Source: Microbacterium sp. SORGH_AS_0969 (GTDB lineage: Bacteria; Actinomycetota; Actinomycetes; Actinomycetales; Microbacteriaceae). From it: 64,000 bases of DNA. Positions 8,811 to 16,801 of this stretch are shown piece by piece (position 1 is the first letter of the stretch; every line of letters begins with the position of its first letter). The position numbers were made by a program, and so were the translations under genes. The notes beneath the pieces are model-generated. The model was given only the letters and a program-made list of their open reading frames with translations. It was not told where the DNA came from and made no database searches. The stretch covers positions 3,162,001-3,226,000 of the forward strand of contig NZ_JAUTAG010000001.1 of the NCBI RefSeq assembly GCF_030818255.1, written 5' to 3'.

Positions 8811-9512
8811 GTGACTTCCGGATCCGACCTCACACGTGCGTCTTCGCGCCACGTCTCGCGCCGTGGCGCGAACTCGGCCGACGTCATTCCCCCCGCCCTC
8901 CCTCGCCGCGGCGCGCCTCGGTGGTCTCGCCGCCGTGGTGTGGTCGGTGTCTTCGCCGGCTGCGCCGCCCTTCTCTTCGCGGCGGCCTACGTCGGACCCA
9001 TGGGGGCCGTGATATCGAGCGCGAAGGCCGAGGAGCCAAAGGCGGTGACGCTCTTCGCCGAGGGGCTGAACGACACGCAGGTCGTCGCCACGTCGGGCGA
9101 GCGTGAATCGCCGCAGCTCGACCGTGCGAGCTACAACGTCTACGTCAAGCCGAAGCCGACGCCGACTCCCACTCCCTCCCCGGCAGACCAGGGGTCTTCG
9201 GGAGGCGGGGGTGGCCCGCTGTTCTACACGGGCGGCGGTGCGCCCGCCGAGTGGATGGCGGCCGCCGGCATCGCCGAGTCCGACATGGGCTACGTCGATT
9301 ACATCGTGAGCCGCGAGAGCGGCTGGAACCCGAACGCGACGAACCGCTCCTCGGGGGCGTGTGGGCTCGTGCAAGCGCTGCCGTGCAGCAAGGTTCCCGG
9401 TAACGGGTACGACCCGGTCGACAACCTGCGGTGGGCGACCGGGTACGCGACGGGCCGCTACGGCAGCTGGGCCGGTGCGTACGCGTTCTGGACCAGCAAC
9501 CACTGGTGGTGA
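8811..9512 (+). CDS. Secreted lytic transglycosylase-like protein
   Basis: A 233-residue exported protein. The N-terminal ~45 residues are basic, then a membrane segment/signal follows (VVGVFAGCAALLFAAAYVG). A Pro/Thr (PTPTPTPSP) and Gly-rich linker covers ~115-140. The C-terminal domain contains the ESGWNPNATN catalytic-Glu motif followed by GACGLVQALPCSKVPG and an AYAFWTSNHWW end. This matches the lysozyme-like fold of transglycosylases and aggregation-promoting factors. It probably cleaves or remodels peptidoglycan. Two cysteines flank the active-site loop. The GTG start is consistent with the -10 placed 9 nt upstream. Confidence 0.85.
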   Translation: MTSGSDLTRASSRHVSRRGANSADVIPPALPRRGAPRWSRRRGVVGVFAGCAALLFAAAYVGPMGAVISSAKAEEPKAVTLFAEGLNDTQVVATSGERESPQLDRASYNVYVKPKPTPTPTPSPADQGSSGGGGGPLFYTGGGAPAEWMAAAGIAESDMGYVDYIVSRESGWNPNATNRSSGACGLVQALPCSKVPGNGYDPVDNLRWATGYATGRYGSWAGAYAFWTSNHWW

Positions 9513-9521
9513 GTGGCATCC

Positions 9522-9809
9522 ATGCCCCGCTCACGCAAGCGCCGGCCGGATCCCCGTCGCGGCGATGACTCGCTCGACCGGTTGATCGCCGGCTGGAAGC
9601 GCAGCGAGATCAAGCGCGGTATCGAATGGACCGTTCAGCCCATCTCGGCCCCTCAGGCGCAGAAGGAGTATCGCTGCCCGGGATGCGGTCGGGCTGTCGA
9701 GCCGGGCGTGGCGCACGTGGTGGTGTGGCGCGCGGACGGTGTTCTCGGCGACGCGGCCGACCTGGCCGCGCGTCGCCACTGGCACACACCCTGTTGGAGG
9801 ATTGCGTGA
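9522..9809 (+). CDS. Conserved small zinc-ribbon-like protein
   Basis: A 95-residue protein with a basic N-terminus and a probable metal site made of CPGC (CRAV follows) and a C-terminal HWHTPCW. Members in actinobacteria are often labelled 'ATP/GTP-binding', but no P-loop is visible here. Function is unknown. The ATG at 9522 is chosen because it follows the previous stop by 9 bp and the conserved MPRSRKRR begins there. The stop overlaps the next ATG (TGATG), so it is coupled to the hydrolase gene. Confidence 0.75.
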   Translation: MPRSRKRRPDPRRGDDSLDRLIAGWKRSEIKRGIEWTVQPISAPQAQKEYRCPGCGRAVEPGVAHVVVWRADGVLGDAADLAARRHWHTPCWRIA

Positions 9810-10531
9810 TGGAGATTCGCGGACCCGTCCTGCTCCCGGCACGACGAGAAGACATCGATCTGCAGACCGTCGACGGTCTCACCCTGGTGGGTGAGCTCGC
9901 CCTCCCGGCCGAGCGCGAGCCCGTCGCGACGCTCGTCACCCTGCACCCCCTGCCCACCGCCGGCGGGTTCATGGATTCGCACATCCTGCGTAAGGCGGCC
10001 GGCCGCCTCCCGGCGCTGGCGGACCTGGCCGTCCTGCGATTCAACACACGGGGGACGACCTCTCCTCGCGGTACGAGTGAGGGCTCGTTCGACGGGGGAG
10101 CGGCCGAGGCTTTCGACGTCGCCGCGGCCATGGACGTCGTCCGAGAGCGCGGGCTGCCGCGCCCCTGGCTCGTCGGTTGGTCGTTCGGCACGGAGCTCGC
10201 GTTGAAGTACGGACGCGACCACGACATCGAAGGCGTCATCCTGCTCTCTCCGCCCCTACATCGCGCGACCGCCGAGGAGGTCGCCGCGTGGGGTGACGAT
10301 GACCGTCGTGTGGTGGTGCTCGTGCCGGAGTTCGACGATTACCTGCGCCCTGACGAGGCTCGCGAGCGATTCGCGTCGATCCCGCACGCGACGCTCATCG
10401 CGGTGGACGGCGGCAAGCACCTCTGGGTCGGCGAGACGCAGACCCGCCGTGTCCTGACCGAGATCGTCGCCGCGGTGAACCCCGACGCGTTGCCGCTCGC
10501 CGTCGAATGGGACGACGACGTCACGGAGTGA
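9809..10531 (+). CDS. Alpha/beta hydrolase
   Basis: A 240-residue alpha/beta hydrolase. The nucleophile elbow reads GWSFGTE (Ser in G-x-S-x-G), with a preceding HPLPTAGGFMDSH oxyanion region. The acid is probably in PEFDDYLRP and the catalytic His in GGKHLWVGE. Length and motifs resemble the short alpha/beta hydrolases known from E. coli YfbR-neighbour and xanthomonad families. The substrate cannot be told. The start overlaps the stop of the upstream small gene. Confidence 0.85.
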   Translation: MEIRGPVLLPARREDIDLQTVDGLTLVGELALPAEREPVATLVTLHPLPTAGGFMDSHILRKAAGRLPALADLAVLRFNTRGTTSPRGTSEGSFDGGAAEAFDVAAAMDVVRERGLPRPWLVGWSFGTELALKYGRDHDIEGVILLSPPLHRATAEEVAAWGDDDRRVVVLVPEFDDYLRPDEARERFASIPHATLIAVDGGKHLWVGETQTRRVLTEIVAAVNPDALPLAVEWDDDVTE

Positions 10532-10537
10532 CCGTCG

Positions 10538-11611
10538 TCAGCGCTCGTTCTGGCGCGGGATGATGACCTCGCGATAGATGATCAGGATGCTGGCCGCCAC
10601 AGGGATGGCGATCAGCGCGCCGAGCAGGTTCAGCAGCGCCCCGCCCGCGAGCGCCGCGATGACGACGACCGCTCCCGGGACCGACACCGCGCGGTTCATG
10701 ATGCGCGGTGAGATGACGTAGGCCTCGATCTGCATGTACACGAGGTAGTAGATGAGGGCGATGAGGGCCATCGTCGGCGAGCCGAGACCGGGGATCAGAC
10801 ACGTGAGGACGATGATCGTCGATCCGGTCAGGGTTCCCACGAGCGGGATGAGCGAGAAGAAGAAGGCCACGACCGCGAGGACCGCCGGGAAGGGCGCGTT
10901 GATGATGCTCAGGAAGATCGCGCTCAGGATGCCGTTGATCACGCCCAGACTGACCTGGCCCATCACGTAGTACCCCACCGAATCCGTGATCTTCTCGGCC
11001 AGTTCGATGAAGCGGGCGCGCTTCGAGGCGGGAACCAGCTGGTAGACCGCCGACTTGAGCGACGGCGTGGATGCCGTGAAGTAGATCGTCAGGATCAGCA
11101 CGATGAAGGCGCCACCGAGGCCCGCCGCGACCGCCCCGCCGATCGTCAAGAGGCTGTTGCCGACCATGGTCGAGATCGAGCCGACGTCGAGCGTCGAGAA
11201 CCAGTGCTGGATGCCGGCCCACACCTGATCGAGCGGGAGCCATGGAAGCGTCGACGAGGCCCACTCCTGCGCGCCGGAGACGATCTCATTCCACCGACCG
11301 GGTCGGAGGAGCTCCTCGATCTGCGCGACGAGCTGCGCGATCTGGCTCACGATGATCGGGACGACCATCAGGATGATGCCCGCGAAGATGCCGAGAACAC
11401 CGAGGATCGTCGCGAGAACGGCAGCCCAGCGCGGGAGCCCCCGTCGTTCGAGGAAGGAGACCACCGGGTCGAGACCGAGCGAGAGGAACAGCGCGGTCCC
11501 CACGTAGAGGAGGATCGTCGACAGATTCTCGACACTGCCGATGAGCAGCAGCCCGACGCCGACACCGAGGGTCGCGAGCAGCGCCACCCGGAAGGGGTTG
11601 TGGATCTTCAT
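10538..11611 (-). CDS. AI-2E family transporter
   Basis: An integral membrane protein of 357 residues with about eight hydrophobic segments: two pairs at the N-terminus, a soluble amphipathic stretch (~100-160), and a C-terminal bundle. The family (UPF0118, TqsA/YdiK-like) exports small molecules such as autoinducer-2 or acts as a Na+/H+-type antiporter; the substrate here is unknown. Family motifs GGA..AGLGGAFIVLILTIYF and the PLVGTLTGSTIIVLTCLIPG helix are visible. The ATG at 11611 is chosen because GGGAG lies upstream and the first membrane segment follows. It is divergent to the next gene. Confidence 0.9.
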   Translation of the reverse strand: MKIHNPFRVALLATLGVGVGLLLIGSVENLSTILLYVGTALFLSLGLDPVVSFLERRGLPRWAAVLATILGVLGIFAGIILMVVPIIVSQIAQLVAQIEELLRPGRWNEIVSGAQEWASSTLPWLPLDQVWAGIQHWFSTLDVGSISTMVGNSLLTIGGAVAAGLGGAFIVLILTIYFTASTPSLKSAVYQLVPASKRARFIELAEKITDSVGYYVMGQVSLGVINGILSAIFLSIINAPFPAVLAVVAFFFSLIPLVGTLTGSTIIVLTCLIPGLGSPTMALIALIYYLVYMQIEAYVISPRIMNRAVSVPGAVVVIAALAGGALLNLLGALIAIPVAASILIIYREVIIPRQNER

Positions 11612-11785
11612 GCCGGGGACTCCCGTCTCCTGCGGCCGTGGCCGCGTCCATTCCGCAAGAATACTGAGCGCGCCGGCGGTGCGGCCCGCACGGTCCTCGC
11701 CGCGAACTTTCAGGAGTCCTCCGATAGTCTGAAACGTCGATTCTTCGGCGACCACCCGAGTCGCCGATTGAGGATGGTGCATAGC

Positions 11786-13666
11786 GTGAGATTCGTCTGG
11801 GCCGTGGTGGCGTTCATCATCGCCGCCGTCATGATCGGTGCGGGCATTGCCCAGCGCACCGTGTTCCAAGGGCCGGCGGAGACATCGCAGACGATCCAGA
11901 CGGATCAGTCGACCGCCTACACGATGATCGACGGCGCGGTCCTCGGCAGCCTTCCGGGGGCTCAGACGCTGCGCGTCGACGGGGACTCGAATGTCTTCGT
12001 GTCCTACGGCCGCACCGAGGACATGCGAGCGTGGCTCTCGGACGCCGAGTACACGTCGGTCACGATGGGCGACCAGAACACCGTCGAGACCTCCGTCGTC
12101 GAACCGACCGTGGAGTCCACGCCCGCGGATTCGACGACCGCGACGGATGCGACCGGGGGCACGGATGCCACGGGAACGGCCGACACCACGACCGGAACGC
12201 AGACGGCCGGTGCGCGTTCACCGGTCGGTTCCGACCTCTGGCTCGACGAGTTCGAGCAGACCGGCACCCTCACCCAGACTCTGCAGCTTCCCGCCGATAT
12301 GAGTGTCCTCGTCGCCTCGGACGGGCAGGCCCCCGCCCCCTCCACGATCACGGTGACGTGGCCGGTCGACAACTCCACTCCGTGGGCGGGCCCGCTCATC
12401 GTGGGTGGGGGAGTCGTGCTGCTGATCGGGCTCGTGCTCTACGTCCTCGGCATCCGTCATGTCCGTCGCTCGCGGCGGCCCCGTCGCAAGGGGCTTCCGC
12501 TGCCGGTGACGGAACCCATTTCGATCGCCGACGCCGACGACAAAGGGGTGATCAGCGAGTCGACCCGCCGTCGGGGGAACGGCCGGACGCGCGGTGTGCT
12601 CGGGTCGGGTCGTCGCGCGCTCGTCGCTCTTCCCGCCCTCGGGGTGTCCGCCGCCCTCTTCGCGGGCTGCTCCGCCGACGCTTGGCCGCAGATCGCCGCG
12701 TCGGATTCGCCGAGCCCGTCCGCAACGGTCATCGTGCCCGAGGGGCAGTTCCCCCCGGCGGTGACCGAGGCGCAGGCGCAGCGCATCGTCTCGCGGATCT
12801 CGCAGACGGTCGCTCAGGCCGATGCGGCGATGGACGCCACCGCCGCGGAGACGCGCCTGACGGGTCCGGCGCTCGCCGAGCGCAAGACCAACTACACACT
12901 TCGTGCGGCCATCCCCGATCGTCCGGCGCTGCCCGCCATCCCCGCCGAGCCGGTGCAGATCACGCTTCCCCAGACCACGAACGCGTGGCCGCGTACCGTG
13001 ATGACCGTCGTCGAGTCCGCGGACGCGAGCGCCCCCACGACGACCATCATGATGATGACGCAGGACAACCCCTGGTCGGAGTACCGGGCGTCCTACGTCG
13101 GCAACCTCGAGGCATCCACCAACCTGCCCGAACTCGCCGCACCGTACGTCGGCGCGACCCAGGTGCCGCCGGACTCCTCGTTCCTGGTGATGCCGCCGAA
13201 CGAGCTCGCCACCGCTTACGCGGACCTCATCAACAACGGCCAGAACAGCGCGTCGTGGTCGAAGTTCGACACGGCCAACGACCTGCTCCTGCCGGCGATC
13301 GAGGACAACAAGAAGAAGCGCACCGACGAGCTCAACCAGACCGGAGCGGGCACGGCGGAGATCAGCTTCACGGCGTCGGCCGGTCCCACGGATCCGATCG
13401 CGCTCGCCACTCTCGACACCGGCGCGATCGTCGCTGTGAACGTCTACGAGAGCGACACGGCGAAGCCGACCAACGCGGACGCCGTCATCAAGCTCGACAA
13501 CAACCCCGCGGTCAAGGCTCTCACCGGCGTCGACCAGTCGGCGACGGGCTTCACCACGACCTACTCCGACCAGATCTTCTTCTACGTCCCCAGCCAGGGG
13601 TCGGACGATCCGATCCGTCTCCTCGGCTACCGATCCAGCCTCCTCGAAGCGAAGGTGTCCCCGTGA
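11786..13666 (+). CDS. Large membrane-anchored protein with internal lipobox (DUF8094-like)
   Basis: A 626-residue envelope protein. Membrane segment 4-22, an extracytoplasmic Thr/Asp-rich region, membrane segment ~202-222, a basic cytoplasmic linker, then a third hydrophobic stretch that ends in a lipobox-like LFAGC (C295). The C-terminal domain (~300-626) resembles actinobacterial DUF8094-type regions and would be outside the cell. Function is unknown. I choose the GTG at 11786 because GAGG lies 12 nt upstream; the ATG at 11774 is too close to it. The gene overlaps the thioredoxin-TPR gene by 4 nt. A candidate -10 TAGTCT lies at 11725-11730. Confidence 0.75.
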   Translation: MRFVWAVVAFIIAAVMIGAGIAQRTVFQGPAETSQTIQTDQSTAYTMIDGAVLGSLPGAQTLRVDGDSNVFVSYGRTEDMRAWLSDAEYTSVTMGDQNTVETSVVEPTVESTPADSTTATDATGGTDATGTADTTTGTQTAGARSPVGSDLWLDEFEQTGTLTQTLQLPADMSVLVASDGQAPAPSTITVTWPVDNSTPWAGPLIVGGGVVLLIGLVLYVLGIRHVRRSRRPRRKGLPLPVTEPISIADADDKGVISESTRRRGNGRTRGVLGSGRRALVALPALGVSAALFAGCSADAWPQIAASDSPSPSATVIVPEGQFPPAVTEAQAQRIVSRISQTVAQADAAMDATAAETRLTGPALAERKTNYTLRAAIPDRPALPAIPAEPVQITLPQTTNAWPRTVMTVVESADASAPTTTIMMMTQDNPWSEYRASYVGNLEASTNLPELAAPYVGATQVPPDSSFLVMPPNELATAYADLINNGQNSASWSKFDTANDLLLPAIEDNKKKRTDELNQTGAGTAEISFTASAGPTDPIALATLDTGAIVAVNVYESDTAKPTNADAVIKLDNNPAVKALTGVDQSATGFTTTYSDQIFFYVPSQGSDDPIRLLGYRSSLLEAKVSP

Positions 13667-14604
13667 GCACTCCCGCCCCCGGTTCCGTCATGCGCGGTGC
13701 GGTCGATCTGTCGTCGCTGCGCAACCGTCCCACGCCGCCCGCGTCGGGTGGCGCTCCCGCGCAGGCCGCGGATGCCACGACGGCGAAGCTGATCTTCGAC
13801 GTCACCGATGCGACCTTCGGCGACGTGCTCGAGCTGTCGCGCACGGTTCCCGTTGTCGTCGACCTGTGGGCGGAGTGGTGCGGGCCCTGCAAGCAGCTCA
13901 GCCCCGTGCTCGAGAAGGTCGTGACCGAACTCGGCGGACGGGTCGTGCTCGCGAAAGTCGACGTCGATGCCAATCCTCAGCTCGCACAGGGCTTCCGCGC
14001 GCAATCGATCCCGATGGTGGTCGCCCTCGTCGCGGGCCAGCCGGTTCCCCTCTTCAACGGTGCGGTTCCCGAGCAGCAGGTGCGCGACGTCTTCGCGCAG
14101 CTCCTGCAGCTGGCGGCGCAGCACGGCGTGACCGGAACGGTGCCGACGGCGGACGGAGCCGCGGATGCCGACGAGCCCGCCGAGGCTCCGCTGCCGCCGC
14201 TGCACGCCGAGGCCTTCGCAGCGATCGAAGAAGGCGACTATCCGCGCGCCATCTCGGCGTACGAGCGCGCTCTCGCGGAGAACCCGCGCGACGCCGAGGC
14301 TGCCGCCGGTCTCGGGCAGGTTCGTCTTCTGAACCGGGTCCAGGGCGCAGACCTGCAGCAGGCACGCGCGGCTGCTGCTGCCGCTCCCACCGACGTCGAG
14401 GCGCAGTTCCTCGTCGCCGATCTCGATCTCGCCGGCGGCCACGTCGACGACGCGTTCGGACGCCTGCTCGACCTGTTCGCAACCCTTCCGGCGGAGGAGC
14501 GCGCTCCGGTGCGTGCGCGTCTCCTGGAGCTGTTCGGCATCGTCGGCGACGATGACGCGCGCGTCCTCCGCGCGCGCGGGCGCTTGGCATCCCTGCTCTT
14601 CTGA
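13663..14604 (+). CDS. Thioredoxin-TPR protein (YbbN-like)
   Basis: A 313-residue cytoplasmic protein. The thioredoxin domain (~40-155) keeps the redox motif WCGPC (C73, C76) and the cis-proline region SIPMVVAL. The C-terminal half is helical TPR-like (EAFAAIEEGDYPRAISAYERALAENP and following). This is the YbbN/co-chaperone architecture; E. coli YbbN lacks the active CxxC, whereas here both cysteines are present, so redox activity is possible. The GTG start overlaps the upstream stop. The gene ends at a 36-nt palindromic terminator. Confidence 0.88.
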   Translation: MSTPAPGSVMRGAVDLSSLRNRPTPPASGGAPAQAADATTAKLIFDVTDATFGDVLELSRTVPVVVDLWAEWCGPCKQLSPVLEKVVTELGGRVVLAKVDVDANPQLAQGFRAQSIPMVVALVAGQPVPLFNGAVPEQQVRDVFAQLLQLAAQHGVTGTVPTADGAADADEPAEAPLPPLHAEAFAAIEEGDYPRAISAYERALAENPRDAEAAAGLGQVRLLNRVQGADLQQARAAAAAAPTDVEAQFLVADLDLAGGHVDDAFGRLLDLFATLPAEERAPVRARLLELFGIVGDDDARVLRARGRLASLLF

Positions 14605-14610
14605 CGCTCA

Positions 14611-14646
14611 CGACGAAGGCCCCGTCCGCGGACGGGGCCTTCGTCG
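14611..14646 (+). terminator. Bidirectional terminator between thioredoxin-TPR gene and glgB
   Basis: A perfect 36-nt palindrome with the CGACGAAGGCC arm. It sits 6 bp after one stop and 13 bp before the other in a convergent pair, so it can serve both strands. Confidence 0.85.
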
Positions 14647-14659
14647 TTGTCGTGCCCGG

Positions 14660-16801
14660 TCAGGCGCCGGCCGAGTGCTGGAGCCAGAGGACCCCGAGGG
14701 GCGGCAGAGTGAGAACGGCGCTTCCGCGCGCGTCCGTCGTCACGGCGCCGAAGTTGCCCTGACCCGAGCCGCCGAAGGCTTCGGCGTCGCTGTTGAGGAC
14801 CTCGGTCCACGTCCCCGCCTCGGGGAGGTCGATCGGGAAGTCGCCGAGGGGCACGCCCGAGAAGTTGCACAGCACGGCGATCGTGTTGCCGTGGTGATCG
14901 CGACGGGCGAAAGCCAGCACGTTCGGGTTCCAGGCAGGTGCGCCCAGGCGCGAGAACGCCGCTCCGTCGTGATCGCGAGACCACAGCGGAGCGTGCTCCT
15001 TGTAGACGCGGTTGAGCTCGGCCACGAAGTCGTGCAACTGCGCGTGAGACGGCTGGTCGAGCATCCACCAGTCCAAGCCGCGGCCCTCGGACCACTCGGA
15101 CATCTGGCCGAACTCCTGGCCCATGAACAGCAGCTGCTTGCCGGGGTGGCCCCACATGTACGCCAGGAACGCGCGCATGTTCGCGAGCTTCTGCCAGTGG
15201 TCTCCCGGCATCCGTCCGAAGAGGCTGCCCTTGCCGTGCACAACCTCGTCGTGGCTGATCGGAAGGATGAAGTTCTCACTGAACGCGTACACGAACGAGA
15301 ACGACAGCTCTCCCTCGTGGTGCGAGCGGTACATCGGGTCACGCGCGATGTACTGCAGGGAGTCGTTCATCCACCCCATGTTCCACTTGAAGCCGAAACC
15401 GAGGCCGGCGTGGGACGTGGGCGCGGTGACACCCGGGAAGCTCGTGGACTCCTCGGCGATCATCGCGATACCGGGGTAGCGCTTGTACGAGGTCGCGTTG
15501 ACCTCCTGCAGGAAGCGGATCGCCTCGAGGTTCTCGCGCCCGCCGAACTGGTTGGGGGCCCACTCGCCGTCGTTGCGGGAGTAGTCGAGATAGAGCATGG
15601 AGGCGACGGCATCCACTCTCAAACCATCGACGTGGAACTCTTCGAACCAGTAGAGCGCGTTCGCGACGAGGAAGTTGCGCACCTCGTTGCGGCCGTAGTC
15701 GAAGATGAGCGTTCCCCAGTCCTTGTGCTCACCGCGGCGGGGGTCGGGGTGCTCGTAGAGCGCCTCCCCGTCGAAGCGCGCGAGCGCGAACTCATCCTTG
15801 GGGAAGTGACCGGGGACCCAGTCCATGATCACGCCGATGCCCGCCTGGTGCAGGCGGTCGATCAGGTAGCGCAGGTCGTCGGGGTCGCCGAAGCGGCTCG
15901 TCGGGGCGTAGTAGCCCGAGACCTGGTAGCCCCAGGAGCCGCCGAACGGGTGTTCGGCGAGCGGCAGGAACTCGACGTGTGTGAAGCCCTGAGCACCCAC
16001 GTAGGCGATGATCTCGTCCGCGGCGTCGCGATACGACAGCCCCTGCTTCCATGAGCCGAGGTGGAGCTCGTAGACCGACATCGGACGGTCGATGGGAGCG
16101 CTGTTCGAGCGCTCCGCGATCCAGCTGTCGTCCGACCAGGTGTAGGCCGAATCCGTGACGACCGAAGCAGTCGCCGGCGGAACTTCGGCGAGGCGCGCCA
16201 TCGGGTCGGCTTTCTGCACCCACGCGCCACTGCGAGCGAGGATCTCGAACTTGTAGCGTGCGCCGACGCCCACGCCCGGCACGAAGAGCTCCCAGATCCC
16301 GCTGGACCCCATGGAGCGCATCGCGCTGCCCTGTCCGTCCCAGCCGTTGAAGTCGCCGATCACGCGCTGCGCCCGTGCATTGGGAGCCCAGACGGTGAAG
16401 GCGGTGCCGGAGATTCCGTCGATCTCGCGCACGTGCGCTCCGAGGACGCGCCACAGTTCCTCGTGTCGGCCCTCGGCGATGAGGTGCAGGTCGAGCTCGC
16501 CGACCGATGGTGGGAAGCGGTACGGATCGTCGGCGACGTGACCGACGCCGTCGTCATAGGTCGAGCGGACGCGGTAGGCACCGGGGTGACCTGGGACGGA
16601 TCCCTCCCAGATGCCGCCGCGCACGTGCGACAGAACGGCCGTCGTGCCGTCGTCGAGTTCGGCGACCACGTCCTTGGCGAGGGGGCGACGAACGCGGATC
16701 ACCCACCCCTCCGCGGTCTCGTGCGCACCGAGGACGCTGTGCGGATCGTGATGCGTGCCGTAGGCGACGGCATCCAGGAGCTCGGCGGGAAGCGTGCTCA
16801 T
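14660..16801 (-). CDS. glgB: 1,4-alpha-glucan branching enzyme GlgB
   Basis: GlgB introduces alpha-1,6 branches into linear alpha-glucan. The 713-residue protein has N-terminal carbohydrate-binding/beta-sandwich modules (~1-220), a GH13 catalytic barrel and a C-terminal beta domain. Catalytic motifs are DGLRVDAVASM (nucleophile Asp), MIAEEST (acid Glu) and ISHDEVVHGKG (Asp). The ATG at 16801 has a perfect GGAGGT just upstream and overlaps the glgE stop (ATGA), so the two are coupled. It acts downstream of GlgE, branching the linear chains that GlgE builds. Confidence 0.97.
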   Translation of the reverse strand: MSTLPAELLDAVAYGTHHDPHSVLGAHETAEGWVIRVRRPLAKDVVAELDDGTTAVLSHVRGGIWEGSVPGHPGAYRVRSTYDDGVGHVADDPYRFPPSVGELDLHLIAEGRHEELWRVLGAHVREIDGISGTAFTVWAPNARAQRVIGDFNGWDGQGSAMRSMGSSGIWELFVPGVGVGARYKFEILARSGAWVQKADPMARLAEVPPATASVVTDSAYTWSDDSWIAERSNSAPIDRPMSVYELHLGSWKQGLSYRDAADEIIAYVGAQGFTHVEFLPLAEHPFGGSWGYQVSGYYAPTSRFGDPDDLRYLIDRLHQAGIGVIMDWVPGHFPKDEFALARFDGEALYEHPDPRRGEHKDWGTLIFDYGRNEVRNFLVANALYWFEEFHVDGLRVDAVASMLYLDYSRNDGEWAPNQFGGRENLEAIRFLQEVNATSYKRYPGIAMIAEESTSFPGVTAPTSHAGLGFGFKWNMGWMNDSLQYIARDPMYRSHHEGELSFSFVYAFSENFILPISHDEVVHGKGSLFGRMPGDHWQKLANMRAFLAYMWGHPGKQLLFMGQEFGQMSEWSEGRGLDWWMLDQPSHAQLHDFVAELNRVYKEHAPLWSRDHDGAAFSRLGAPAWNPNVLAFARRDHHGNTIAVLCNFSGVPLGDFPIDLPEAGTWTEVLNSDAEAFGGSGQGNFGAVTTDARGSAVLTLPPLGVLWLQHSAGA

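Noticed and set aside
14513..16054. A 513-codon open frame on the plus strand opposite glgB, and similar long frames opposite glgX (19023-21041) and pepN (47042-49687)
   Set aside because: Each is antisense to a gene with complete catalytic motifs. High GC makes stop codons rare in antisense frames, and the translations are low-complexity Arg/Val/Glu-rich text with no motif.
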